A stretch of DNA of 64,000 nucleotides from Silene latifolia (GCF_048544455.1 NC_133537.1:13019541-13083540); one strand, 5' to 3'. Positions 23,201 through 33,068 are shown, numbered from the stretch's first letter. The notes: generated by a model not told the origin, from the letters alone. Program-made: numbers and translations.

Positions 23201-23425
23201 TCCTAGGACAGGATTCTCATCTTTAGACTCGTCATCGGAAAATTGTAGCACTCCACCTTTAGGGGGAGGTAGCTTTCCCTCTACATCGAAGATACGGCCT
23301 TCGATAAGCTCAAGGCGGTCATAGGTTTGTTCTTGGGTAATTTGCATTTGGGCTATCGCGGCTAGGATTCGATCATTACTCTCTTGAATTTGCTGGAGGT
23401 TCGTATCATCACTTGACCCAGGCAT
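20258..23425 (-). CDS. Tat/Ogre gag-protease polyprotein
   Basis: Open frame of 1055 residues starting MPGSSDDTN. Residues ~125-285 match a Ty3/gypsy retrotransposon gag domain (HIRAFKDYMSIKGI, AATWEDAA-like KVATWEDAAIEFSKQY, EGFTDFLSRWRK). A zinc-binding CEYHRGKGHDTEKC (C-x2-H-x4-H-x4-C-like spacing) lies near residue 360. An aspartic protease site VDDGSAVNVIP is near residue 682, where DSGA or DDGS is usual for Tat elements. The frame ends in a GACTCC/GGAGTC microrepeat (about 20263-20290), after which the sequence continues in another frame toward RT, the usual place for a Tat/Ogre frame change or intron. This is the best preserved ORF of the element. Confidence 0.9.
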   Translation of the reverse strand: MPGSSDDTNLQQIQESNDRILAAIAQMQITQEQTYDRLELIEGRIFDVEGKLPPPKGGVLQFSDDESKDENPVLGTTAAEKRLQYLEEQLMYLKGDDIYRENNRKYEAVDSKLPTNFSMTDIPKFKRHENPLNHIRAFKDYMSIKGIKPEMFLRIFPSSLDTIPKQWFYTLDHKKVATWEDAAIEFSKQYADNAEIQVNMRTLEVLTQNDKEGFTDFLSRWRKTSTQLVERPDEATLVEKFVDNLKPIYANHLRYQNIKTFKDLTVLGTRIEDDIRKGLLSKTVGRGYQGSTSRSYGSTSKTDEVNLLEPSKKTSPPRKFTNLGDTYSNALKRLMKQGKLQPIGPTPEPERKSKFWDENSYCEYHRGKGHDTEKCYKLKHVLQDMIEDGRLPIPPGGKPNNTQNPLGVLVITSDESTLDCSHLISPTENEIHAIEKERLYSTISPTISDFIAWARSVDRQVWELENMVTTLRDPKATPKERVPLTFSQNATMQEVVAVVDKLVDQIIQLESDIMRMRELAAINGVWADDDENEYLIENSLVKEIIQNGEDQDVDHLTRSGRPYQSTTQNGPTNVITPNDNEDDPSDHLLKQLQKTKADLSVWQLVASSFPHRQALLQALAKLNVAHNSTPEDVVNLVFQESPKLSNPITFSDEDLPPFGASHNLALYITVICLKKNVPMTLVDDGSAVNVIPLKTAYKLGMKESDWTPTNQGVRAYDGTRRKVVGLANLTIATGPIERKVNFQIVDIEASFNILLGRPWIHASKAVTSTLHQKIKIPLNDKVVTITSSPIKAIIEKQSNNQVLADPIYELGGFQSVNVIESELAPLYYNPYSNLVVNHIPKNQGYFPGMPLNPIRKNTFAPYKKGNSSRIPLGLGYKPTTEEVLEMLAQVQNRKYVGVQMRPYLPTLNGYFVQEGSSELFHGFPEPWHYLERKLAGIEIFHDCYFIPPETVPTVKIRQAPCLDEQAVSLLFGEDRFVKAAQDEIITTILQDDRFNPTALITEIDTKQQKGWRKSIKWTNNQGRLFKLTTGEGEMFKEEPEDDEFESNRVGVRVGV

Positions 23426-24202
23426 CTTGGAAACTGGATAAGAGATCGGCGACGAATCAAAACACGATCGACCATTCCATCACACTTGCTAAAAGAGGAA
23501 AAGTTTTGACTTGTGAAGTGGGTGTGTGCCACTTGTGTTGAGTGAGTTTTGAAGAAAGACAAGGTCTTTGAAAATGTGTGTCCTAGCCAACTGTAGTGTA
23601 GTTGTAGGAGTGGACTCGAAGTGAGGTTTGAAATGGGCTTGTGGCCCGAATTTTGACACGACAAACGGACAGAGTTTTGACCGGATTTTGTGCTAATTAA
23701 AGGCCCTATTTCGAAATTCTTGTTTGAAAACGGGTTTTGATTTTTTGAAAATTCGTCATGGTTTTGTTTAGAAATGGTGATCACATAAGGTTTACACATT
23801 TATACAAGCATTATAACGGGATGCTGAGTGCGTTTAGAAGGGTTTTGGTTTAAAGGGTGGGTTGCCATACCGAACCATCAAACCCGAAGTCTGTGGAGAG
23901 GCTCGTGCCAAACAAGAGTAAGGCCGATTCCTAGTCCATTTCCTCAAGTAGTGAAGGCCCTTGATACAAACAAGAGTAAGCATCATCATGGTATGGATGA
24001 CGTCAATCGCTATCCATCTTTAGGCCCAAATAAGAATTAGGACCGTTTAGACGGGACGATTGGTCGAATGGGTTGGGTTGGGCCTAAGAAGGCCGAATTA
24101 AACGGTCTAGGAAGACCGAGTTATGAAAACCGACAATTGTCTTGTACAAACTTATTCCCTAACCTTGTTCAAGTTTCACCCTTAGCTACACGTAAGTGTA
24201 TA
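23426..24202 (-). other. 5' leader of the Tat/Ogre element
   Basis: Untranslated region between PBS and the gag ATG. A 145-residue ORF (23362-23799, - strand) runs through it but shows no family resemblance and overlaps the gag start, so I treat it as chance. A CAAACAAGAGTAAG unit occurs twice (about 23908-23921 and 23967-23980). Confidence 0.55.
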
Positions 24203-24219
24203 TTCCCAATGAGTCGCCA
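24203..24219 (-). other. Primer binding site, tRNA-Arg type
   Basis: On the - strand, three bases after the 5' LTR, the sequence reads TGGCGACTCATTGGGAA. The first nine bases complement a plant tRNA-Arg 3' end (GAGTCGCCA); the following TTGGG also fits allowing a small gap. Tat/Ogre elements use tRNA-Arg. Confidence 0.75.
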
Positions 24220-24222
24220 AAC

Positions 24223-26635
24223 CGTGGACAGCGGGCCGCCCACGGGGGCGCTTGGTGAAGGGGCTCGAAAACAAGCGTTTGCATTTTGTATGGAGTCGCC
24301 ACCAATTTTTATGGGAAATTGGAACCGTTCGAATACCTCGTGTCATGTCAAGACACAAAGTAGTGACATGAACACTAAGCAATCGTTACCCTTAGCATTC
24401 TATGTCTAGAATGACTCTCGTGGATGCCAATGAACACGGGTGCTCACGGAGATCTGGAGTAAGGGGTGAGGGTACGTATTAGGAAGCTCTTTTGATCGAA
24501 CACCTAATCCCGCCCGCCTCGATAGCGGCCTCTACTAATGATTAGGGAAGTTATTCGTACTTGATATACCGTCGGCTATATGCATGCAATGCAACATCCA
24601 TAGATTAATCCTAGCATGTGAGAATTAGACTAAGTCGGTTGACATGTAATTAGCAAACAATTAGGTCGAAATTGGATTTAAGGTTCATTTACATGTGAAG
24701 CATACAAATGATACGAAATACAATAATAATATGAAATACAATAATTACATTGGAACAGGCGATTTATGTCGAAAATACCTTTAAAACGGATAATTTGAGA
24801 AAAAAGAAATAAGAAAATAAAACAAAGAAATACGAACAAGTCAGAAGGTGATAATACAGATATTAGTTGATTAATACGTAATCTAATTAAACTACGTCAA
24901 GGCAGAACAAGAGTTCAGGGACAGAACTCATCTCGAACGAAGCGCGGCAAGACATGCGCCCTTTGGAAGAGGCGCGGCGATTCTTTGCGTCTGTTCAAGG
25001 GTGAGTTCTGGTCAGTGCCGGAATCGCAAACCGTTAATGTTATTTGTTAATTTTAAGGATTGATTTCGATAATTGACTCGGATTAAAGTGATTAATGAAT
25101 TATCTACATATGATTGAGGTCATAAAACAGTAAAACATGAATGAGACGGAAACAAGACAGATTAATTATGTGAAGGGTCGATGTTAATGAATGATTAACT
25201 AAACTAACTAACGAAACGAATTAGACTAAACATGGTGAATTGACGATAAATTAATGAACAAACAGGTGAAAATATATCAACAATGAATCCCAGAAACCCA
25301 ACATGAACGAATTGAATTTCTAAAACCCGAATTGAATTTAATGACGAAAACCCGCAAATATTGATTATTAGGGATTTGAGTCGGATTTATGACGATTTAA
25401 ACATGTGGATGAATGATTAATAATATACATATGAATTATTAAACTATCATGTGAACGAATTAACAGACGAACAAAACAAAAGAAACAAATTTGACACGAA
25501 TTACAGAGGACAGAGGAAGAAGAAAAGAAGCAGGAACTGCGGCAGCCTCACGAAGAGGCGCAGCAGGTGCTGCGCTCCTTCGAAGAGGCGCAGCGGTTGC
25601 TGCGTCTTTTCTCGACGTCTGTCTACTGGAAATCCGCAAAAAAGGTTTTAAAGACGGTTTTAGAAATCGGTTTTAATGGTGTATTCGACATAAACCTTAC
25701 AATTGTTATGCAATAATAAAATACAATAAATAAAAGAGAGATTATACACCCTCAGACTTACATGTTGACGGAACGAGAAGAACTAAGAAGATCGATTAGT
25801 GATTGCTCGACGCGAATGCAAGGAAAGAGTGCCCTCGAAAGAAGAAAACGATTTAACAAGTTGATTAATTAGATTGATTGAGTGTAGTGGTCAAATTGGT
25901 CGGTCATGCAACGGAGAGGCTGGTACCCGGAAAGATCCGAGCTTACGTGGTCGGAAGTCCAAGCACGTAGGCGCCAATTAGTAAGAACAAAGTCTAGAAT
26001 GCAAAGGGAGAAGAGAAGGGCGGACACTCGCGTGAGAAATATGAGGAACGAAAGCTCCTATTTATACTAATCACGTGAAGGAATAGGGTTTCGGAGACTC
26101 TTTGGAAGTGAATCTCGGAAAGATATAAAAAAGATACGTAAATCATGCAAAGAAGGGCATGGGAAGAGGCGCGGCACCACTGCGTCTCTTGGAAGAGGCG
26201 CAAAGACACCTGCTTGCGTCTATTCCCGGGAGGTTTCTCTCGCTTAAGAAAGATTTCCGCGTTTGAGTTATGGTAGGACGGAAATAATTCGATTATCTTT
26301 AATATCTTATGTAATTATTACGGGATATTATTTGCCAAAAGATAAAATTTGAGAAATATGGAATAGAAATATCCGGAACATTCCAGAACATTCTGACTCG
26401 GGATTTAACAGCTATCAGAAAATGGAGACGGTTTTTGACCCGGACTCGAATGTACTCTAATTATCGCCAAAACGACCGTATCGGCACGTAGATGACAACT
26501 AAGAGGTTGACATTAATATTTGAGCAATCACTTGACGATAATCTTACGAACTGTCACTAATCGTTCCGCGAATCAAACATGCGGCCCAATCATCACCGGG
26601 TGGTTTGCGAGAGGTGCAGAAACGAGGTGTCTACA
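24223..26635 (-). repeat. 5' LTR (right copy) of the Tat/Ogre element
   Basis: 2413 bp, same length as the left copy. On the element strand U3 begins TGTAGACACC at 26635 and U5 ends ...CTGTCCACG at 24223, where the outer end of the left copy has CTGTCCACA. The first ~500 bp are identical to the left copy by eye. Differences cluster in the GC-rich dyads at 24938-25000, 25550-25612 and 26160-26225 and at isolated CAG/CTG sites. Confidence 0.9.
26059..26077 (-). promoter_or_regulatory. LTR core promoter: G-box and TATA box
   Basis: On the element strand CACGTG (26072-26077) is followed by TATAAATA (26059-26066), about 575 bp into the LTR, which sets U3 length. The GC-rich dyads at 26160-26225 lie ~95-160 bp upstream. 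The same signals occur in the left LTR at 10077-10095. Confidence 0.65.
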
Positions 26636-28270
26636 ATTAGGCGGCACCGCTTCGCGGAGCCGCATAATCCAACCCTAAACCCTTTTCCTTTAAAAATCGT
26701 GGTGCAAAAAAACCAAAACTAAATCCTAGGGAAGGACGGGTGATACCCTGTCGTGGACGGGATTTAAATTTGGGGAAAAACGCTCCTAAAACGGGACGGA
26801 AAAGGGTTTAGGGTTGATTAGCGAGGCCGCTTCGCGGAGCCGCCTAATCCAACCCTAAACCATTTTCCTTAAACAAAGGTTGTTCGTAGTACAACAAGGT
26901 GTTACGATAAAACCAAAACTAAACCCTAGGGAAGGACGGGTGATACCTGTCGTGGACGGGATTTAAATTTGGGGAAAAACGCTCCTAAACGGGACGGAAA
27001 AAGGTTTAGGGTTGGATTAGGCGGGAACCGCCGCGGAGCCGCCTAATCCAACCCTAAACCCTTTTCCTTTAAAAATCGTGGTGCAAAAAAACAAAAACTA
27101 AACCCTAGGGAAGGACGGGTGATACCCTGTCGTGGATGGGTGATACCCTGTCGTGGACGGGTGATACCCTGTCGTGGACGGGATTTAAATTTGGGGAAAA
27201 ACGCTCCTAAAACAAGACGGAAAAGGGTTTAGGGTTGGATTAGGCGGAACCGCTTCGCGGAGCCGCCTAATCCAACCCTAAACCCTTTTCCTTAAACAAA
27301 GGTTGTTCGTAGTACAACATGTTCTGATAAAACCAAAACTAAACCCTAGGGAAGGACGGGTGATACCTGTCGTGGACGGGATTTAAATTTGGGGAAAAAC
27401 GCTCCTAAAACGGGACGGAAAAGGGTTTAGGGTTGGATTAGGCGGGAATCGCCGCGGAGCGCCTAATCCAACCCTAAACCTTTTTCCTTAAACAAAGGTT
27501 GTTCGTAGTACAACAGTGTTATAGTAAAACCAAAACTAAACCCTAGGGAAGGACGGGTGATACCCTGTCGTGGACGGGATTTAAATTTGGGGAAAAACGC
27601 TCCTAAAACGGGACGGAAAAGGGTTTAGGGTTGGATTAGGCGGCTCGCTTGCGGAGCCGCCTAATCCAACCCTAAACCCTTTTCCTTTAAAAATCGTGGT
27701 GCAAAAAAACCAAAACTAAACCCTAGGGAAGGACGGGTGATACCTTGTCATGGACGGGATTTAAATTTGGGGAAAAACGCTCCTAAAACGGGACGGAAAA
27801 GGGTTTAGGGTTGGATTAGGCGGGCCGCCGCGGAGCCGCCTAATCCAACCCTAAACCCTTTTCCTTAAACAAAGGTTGTTCGTAGTACAACAATGTTACT
27901 GATAAAACCAAAACTAAACCCTAGGGAAGGACGGGTGATACTGTCGTGGACGGGATATAAATTTGGGGAAAAACGCTCCTAAAACGGGACGGAAAAGGGT
28001 TTAGGGTTGGATTAGGCGGGGCAGCCGCGGAGCCGCCTAATCCAACCCTAAACCCTTTTCCTTAAACAAAGGTTGTTCGTAGTACAACAGTGTTACAGTA
28101 AAACCAAAAATAAACCCTAAGGAAGGACGGGTGATACCCTGTCGTGGACGGGATTTAAATTTGGGGAAAAACGCTCCTAAAACGGGACGGAAAATGGTTT
28201 AGCGTTGGATTAGGCGGAACCGCTTCGCGGAACCGCCTAATCCAACCCTAAACCCTTTTTCTTAAACAAA
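26636..28270 (+). repeat. Right part of the tandem hairpin array (MULE1)
   Basis: Continues the array cut at 8237, starting with the duplicated ATTAG. About eight more units of ~190-205 bp, some with the alternative linker TTTAAAAATCGTGGTGCAAA in place of AAACAAAGGTTGTTCG. A GTGATACCCTGTCGTGG segment is locally triplicated at 27118-27180. Stems are conserved while loop bases vary (CACCGCTTCGCGG, GAACCGCCGCGG and others). Each unit has three telo-box-like AAACCCTA or complement matches. No ORF is plausible here. Confidence 0.85.
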
Positions 28271-28569
28271 ACAAATCGTATAACAAATTGTATAACACTG
28301 TTACTGTAAAACTTAGGAAATATGCTCCTAAAACGGGACGGACAATGGTCCTAAAACAATATTTATTGCTGTATAAAATGTTGTAAGTGCTGTATAAAAT
28401 GTTAACTATGATGTAGGAAAATCGAATGACTTTTTACTGTGACATGTTATTGCCACAACAACACACAATTCTACTTTTTATTCTTACTGTGACATATTAT
28501 TGTCACAGCAACACAAAATCCTACTAATTATTGCTAAGGTCACAATGTTACTGTAACATCATAACAGTA
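28271..28569. other. Spacer between hairpin array and transposase 3' end
   Basis: AT-rich, non-coding. It contains several MULE1 motifs: ACTGTTACTGTAAAAC (about 28298-28313), two TTACTGTGACAT(G/A)TTATTG(C/T)CAC units (about 28434-28458 and 28485-28508) and ATGTTACTGTAACAT (28543-28558). Confidence 0.5.
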
Positions 28570-31500
28570 TCAAACTTTTTTCTTTTTAGCTGCTTTCTCA
28601 GCAGCTACATCAGCTATGCGAAGAGGGCATGTTCTCCTGTCGTGGGTAACTCTTTCTTTGCAGTATGCACATAGCCTCTTTGGCTTGGCTGCTTTTTCAA
28701 TGGCCTGTTGTTTAGCTGACTTCAATCTTTTTCCGCTGCCCTTGTTGCGTGCTTGTTCTGGAGGGTGGATAGTGACTTCAGACGACGAGCTGCAGCCCAA
28801 CAAAGATCTCCATCTCTTGGTCTTTTGTAAGCGGTTCAATACATAACTTCGCAGGAACTCAACTAGGAGGGATGCTAACTCTTCCGTGTGTTCAGCAGGT
28901 AATGTTTTGAGAACACCAACTATCTGACGGAACTCGACCATACGTTGCACAAATGACCGTTATCCAGACGTAGCCATATATGAATCCTCAATGACATTCC
29001 CATTCGAATCAAGCTTGGAAGTAAAAGCAAAGAAAGTTTGTTTATCATGGTGACAATGTTACTATAAGAAATTATGGTTACAATGTTATCAGTAAAACAA
29101 TTCATTGTAACAAGTCAAAATCACATCCTTTGTAATAATGTTTCGAATCAAACCTTCGCTGCGTGTGTGTTATTTAGCCAACGATCTACAATGTACTTGC
29201 TTGGTATTCGCCCAATTCCTTTGCCCTTGTACACCTACAGAATATGCCTGCAGAGTAATCCAATTCTTTCGAATAGTTTACACTCGCATACCGCATCCGT
29301 GCTTCTAAGGTCCAACCTCACCTTGAAAATTCTGTCTGTCTCAGCATCGATTACATGAATTATGCGCACATGCTCCTCCTTCTCAAAGTCATCAACACCA
29401 CATGAATCGGCAGCCATTACTTCTTCTTGAAACACCTTGAACACAGCATGTGTGTATATAATAGCGCCATGCTTTTCTATAGGTAATTCTGTCTTAAGCT
29501 CGGGGAATGAGTGGTCATTTGTTATAATCATCGCACCTTCGTGTATAGCGCTGCTGGTCTATAGCAGTTTGGAACCTGGTTTTAATGCAACAAGGATTCG
29601 GCAACAAATTATTTATGTAACAATTAAACAATGGTAATCTTTGTAACATACACTGTTCCCGGCATCGTAAGGAATGAAAAAGAGTTGTTTACCTCATCCA
29701 AAATTCGACCAGTGTACCAAAGTGATTCTCATAGCGCTTGAAAAACGAATTTGTACTTTTCGATCGTGTGTTGTTCTTAATATGCAGCCCAAGGCAAGGT
29801 CACGATGGTAGGCAGGAATCCAATGGTGTATGTCGTCGAACATTGTAGTCAACCAATCATTATCTTCCAGCTCGAAATCGAAATGACCTTCCGCCACTTC
29901 TCTTCGAACTCCGACGGCTCCATATCGGGTCCCAAACAACGAGCGTTGAAGCGAGCAAGGAAGTCCGTGTCTCTGCAGAGTGTTGAACCAACTTTGTCTG
30001 TGATCTTTTGTGTAATATGCCACATACAATAACGATGCCTAAATTGTCTTGAAAACAGAAGGGAAAGCCTGTTGTATGCCAGGCATAATGAAACAAAGCA
30101 AGTCGAACGTGATATTGACCAGTGATAGGGAAAGAGCAAGTGAGTAACTTTAAGTAAGTCATTCTGATAACATTGTCACACTATTACCTTCTTTATGCCA
30201 GGGCATTGATCCGTGATCATGAATCTGCGGCTTTTTTTGTCCCATGGCGGTCAAGAAATCTTTGAAAGGTCCATTGGAAGGAGATGTCATCCTCGTGTAA
30301 CAGGAGACAACCGGCAAACAACACCGACTTTCTGTGGTGATTAACACTTGTGAATGGTGTAAAAACCATATCATACTTGTTGGTTCCGTAAGTAGGGTCG
30401 AAGCTCACAAAGATCCCCAAAGAATGAGTAGTTTCTAATACATGTAGCATCAGCCCAAAAGAACTTTGTTAGACGGTTTTGCGGATCAACATCATAGGCG
30501 AAGTAGAACTGGGGTTGGGTCGCTTTGAGTTTCTCGAGTCGATCGATGAAAAGGTCAGCATCTCTTAACCCAATGTAGCACTTGATATCTCTTTGAAAGT
30601 TCTTAAAATCTATCAATGTAGCACCGATATTTTCATACCCATTGACAAGTTCCTTAACCTGTCTAAAGGTCAATCCAGCGCCAATATTCAACTTGGAGTT
30701 GTCCAAGATAAGCGTCTTCTGGAACATATTAAGGGATCGTGAAATCTTATCGAGATCTCTTCTGACAGAGGTGAGACGATGATTGTGGACTTTAAAACTC
30801 GTCAATCATAGTTGGGCCATCAAGGCCATGTAGAAGGGCAAATCTCACGTATGCTCGACATCCAATTCTTGTGATTTTAACTCGCCGTGTAACTGTACTA
30901 GCTGTGGACGAACCATCACCCATATTCTCATCGTCCTTGGTTCTGGGACGCTGTTTCGGTTTAGATTCCCTGAACCCTTGACGGTTGCAGACTACGAATT
31001 TTTGGTGTGCAACACCACCTCGTAGTGTTTTCGTACTGTGCTTCCGAGGGGTAAATCCACATGCCCGAGCATAAACCTCGTAGAACTTGATTCCAGCCTC
31101 AAGGGAGCGAGGCGAAAACTGCACCAATGGTAGGTCTAAACTTGTGCTCAACCACACGCATCCAGCGCTCACCTCCATTAGGCGTGTGAGATAGTACAAG
31201 CTGATTATTTGGTTGAGGATTGGGTTGCTCTTGGACAATTGGCGTAGAATGGGGTTGAGTGACAGTACTTGAGTCTGTAATACAAAAAGGAAAATACGAG
31301 TATTAGTGACCTGAAATACAACGGTGGTATTACAAAGAGTAACATTGTTACAGTAATACTAGTACTATGATAATGTAGTGACATAAGGATGGACGGGAGA
31401 ACAGGAAATATGCGAAGAGGCTGGACTACAATTTAGAACAAGAAACTAAAGTACATTGAAGTAACAAAATGAGAACAAGAGGACATCCGAAGTGGTACAA

Positions 31501-32247
31501 AGATATGTTATATGTGCAATGGAAATGAATATATGTGATTGTGTTACAAAGAATAACATTGATAATGTAACAAGTGAGCTGTAAGCATTTGACAGCAGAA
31601 CAGGAATATACTGAGACATGGGAACAGGAATATACAAGACAGGAAAAGAGGTCAAATATAATGAAATTTGACCTAAATTGAACGAGAAAATCAACAAATA
31701 CAAGGATATTTGACCTAATATTTAAGACAAAAGCAACTACGAGTATAATCAAAGGAAAGGAGACCGTAAATTGAAGTAGAAGTGAACGGATTTCATTAAA
31801 ATTGAAGCAAACAGAAAATCGATTAACCTAATTAAAAAACTGAAAAACAACAGAATAAAGACAAATTAATCAAAATTGACGGAATGTGACGATAAAGCAA
31901 CTGCGATTGTAAGCAGAAGCAGAGGAAAACGCAAATATGAAAATTCGATAGGAAAAACAACAAATACAAGGAGATTGCACCTAATATTTAAGAGAAAAGC
32001 AAATACGAGAATAATCAAAGGAAAGGAGACCGTCAAATTGAAGTAGAAGTGAACGGATGTCATTAAAATTGAAGCAAACATAAAATCGATTAACCTAAAA
32101 AACTGAAAAGCAACGGAATAATGAAATTACAATAGCGAATGATCAGCGACATAGAATCCAGATGAAATCGCGAAAAGGAAAACTGAAAACGAAAGGATTA
32201 CGGAAATTACCTGTTTGCATGTTAATGTCGGTAGAATCTGCATCCAT
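28570..32247 (-). pseudogene. MULE1 transposase, FAR1/FHY3-type
   Basis: Read on the - strand. Exon 1 is 32211-32247 (MDADSTDINMQT), donor CAG|GTAAT, then a ~0.9 kb intron to an acceptor at about 31275. A Gln/Pro/Asn-rich stretch leads to a FAR1 DNA-binding domain (FYEVYARACGFTPRKHSTKT to RIGCRAYVRF, 31105-30830). The central region 30805-30371 has GYENIGATLIDFKNFQRDIK. The MULE DDE domain starts at VSFDPTYGTNKYDMVFTPF (about 30415-30360) with YCMWHITQKITDKVG (about 30020-29975). A SWIM zinc finger CECKLFERIGLLCRHIL lies at 29285-29235. The C-terminus has a CCHC knuckle CAYCKERVTHDRRTCPL (about 28670-28620) and ends at 28570. Frame changes near 31130, 30420, 30200 and 29880 break it as written. 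It should bind the TIRs and catalyse cut-and-paste transposition. Confidence 0.8.
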
Positions 32248-32368
32248 TGTAGCAATGAGAACCTGGAAAACACACGAATTTGATTGATTTGTGAATGAAT
32301 TGATAAAAGCGAGTAAAAAACAGGAACCTAGGGTTTGTTTGCTTGATTCAGAGGATTATTTTCGACTT

Positions 32369-32399
<31 letters not shown>

Positions 32400-32531
32400 G
32401 AGGGAAAGAGACGGAGGAGAGAGAAAGTGAAACTGAATTATGAGGGGGAGGTTTGAATTCTTAGCTTTTATACGTTTGTTATAATTTCTGAGATTTAATC
32501 TCAACCGTTGATTAGGAGTAGATCTAATGGA

Positions 32532-32586
32532 TGAGATTAAAATGCTAGACTCACCTAAGATACCTAGACTCACTTGATGCAATTTC
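32532..32586 (-). repeat. Right TIR of MULE1
   Basis: Read inward from 32586 on the - strand: GAAATTGCATCAAGTGAGTC, then TAGGTATCTTAGGTGAGTC. This aligns with the left TIR of MULE2, sharing GTGAGT, then GG(T)ATCTTA or GGTCTTA, then GTGAGT in order. It abuts the (TA)8 tract 32587-32602. The partner TIR is outside the window. Confidence 0.55.
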
Positions 32587-32602
32587 TATATATATATATA
32601 TA

Positions 32603-32655
32603 GAGGCGGGATCTCGTGAGTTGGGGTCTTATGGTGAGTTGTGAGTTGGGGAAAT
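32603..32655 (+). repeat. Left TIR of MULE2
   Basis: Begins GAGGCGGGATCTCGTGAGTT directly after (TA)8. The inner core 32627-32650 (TCTTATGGTGAG...) is perfectly inverted at the right end. The outer 32 bases match 23 of 32 with the right TIR. Confidence 0.8.
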
Positions 32656-33068
32656 CAAGGGCTGAGATTAAAAGAAATCAAGGGCTGAGATTAAAAGATA
32701 AATTAGAAAAAAAAAAAGGAAAAATCGAAAAATACAAAAGCGCTGAAACATGAAAACAGCAACCTCATTCTAACGATATTCTCTCTCTCTCTACATCTCT
32801 CTACAAATCAAAAACAGAGAAAACTCAAAAATCAGAACGCCGACTATAGGAAATTCATAAAAAACCTAATAAAATTACACAAAATCGTTGATTTGTAGCT
32901 GCAATCGAATTACAGGTAATGTAAATTCGTTGATTTTTAGTATATTCAATCGTATTTTCGAAATTAATGTAAAAAACCTAATTAATGTAAAAATCGTTGA
33001 TTTTTAGTGTAAATTCGTTGATTTTAATTGAATTCAATACTTGATTTTACTGTTTTCAGGTATAAAAG

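Larger units (their letters stand above)
8238..26635 (-). mobile_element. Tat/Ogre-lineage Ty3/gypsy LTR retrotransposon, integrase-less, 18.4 kb
   Basis: Outer ends are TG (8238) and CA (26635), flanked by the 5-bp duplication ATTAG at 8233-8237 and 26636-26640. The element reads on the - strand: 5' LTR 24223-26635, PBS, gag-pro 20258-23425, RT/RNase H/archaeal-type RNase H 17704-20061, then two + strand (antisense) extra genes, polypurine tract, and 3' LTR 8238-10650. A second RNase H, a tRNA-Arg type PBS and antisense extra ORFs beyond pol are Tat-lineage hallmarks. The integrase region is missing after 17704. The two LTRs are of equal length and nearly identical over long stretches, so the insertion looks recent. 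Confidence 0.92.
1..32586. mobile_element. MULE1: Mutator-like element with Ulp1 and FAR1 genes (left end outside window)
   Basis: A + strand Ulp1-like gene and coiled-coil gene converge on a - strand FAR1/MULE transposase, with a tandem hairpin array between them. This is the MuDR-like convergent layout. The right terminus is at 32586, where a TIR related to that of the neighbouring element meets a (TA)8 tract. The left TIR is not in the window. The short motif GTTACTGTAAC and its variants recur in introns and spacers throughout (for example 1757-1802, 2759-2790, 3525-3555, 5025-5060, 6245-6260, 28545-28560, 31340-31355) and are absent from the inserted retrotransposon. A Tat/Ogre retrotransposon interrupts it at 8238-26635, so the MULE sequence in the window is ~14.2 kb. 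Element identity rests on the gene content; its full length is unknown. Confidence 0.75.

Noticed and set aside
23362-23799. 145-residue ORF upstream of gag
   Set aside because: Lies in the leader, overlaps the gag start in another frame, no recognisable domain.
7400-28260. Interstitial telomere tract
   Set aside because: TTTAGGG occurs once or twice per ~200-bp unit as part of a hairpin, not as a perfect tandem telomere array.
31426-32081. Hydrophobic - strand ORFs in the transposase intron
   Set aside because: AT-rich intron sequence containing an internal duplication (about 31670-31800 and 31930-32060); no conserved protein.
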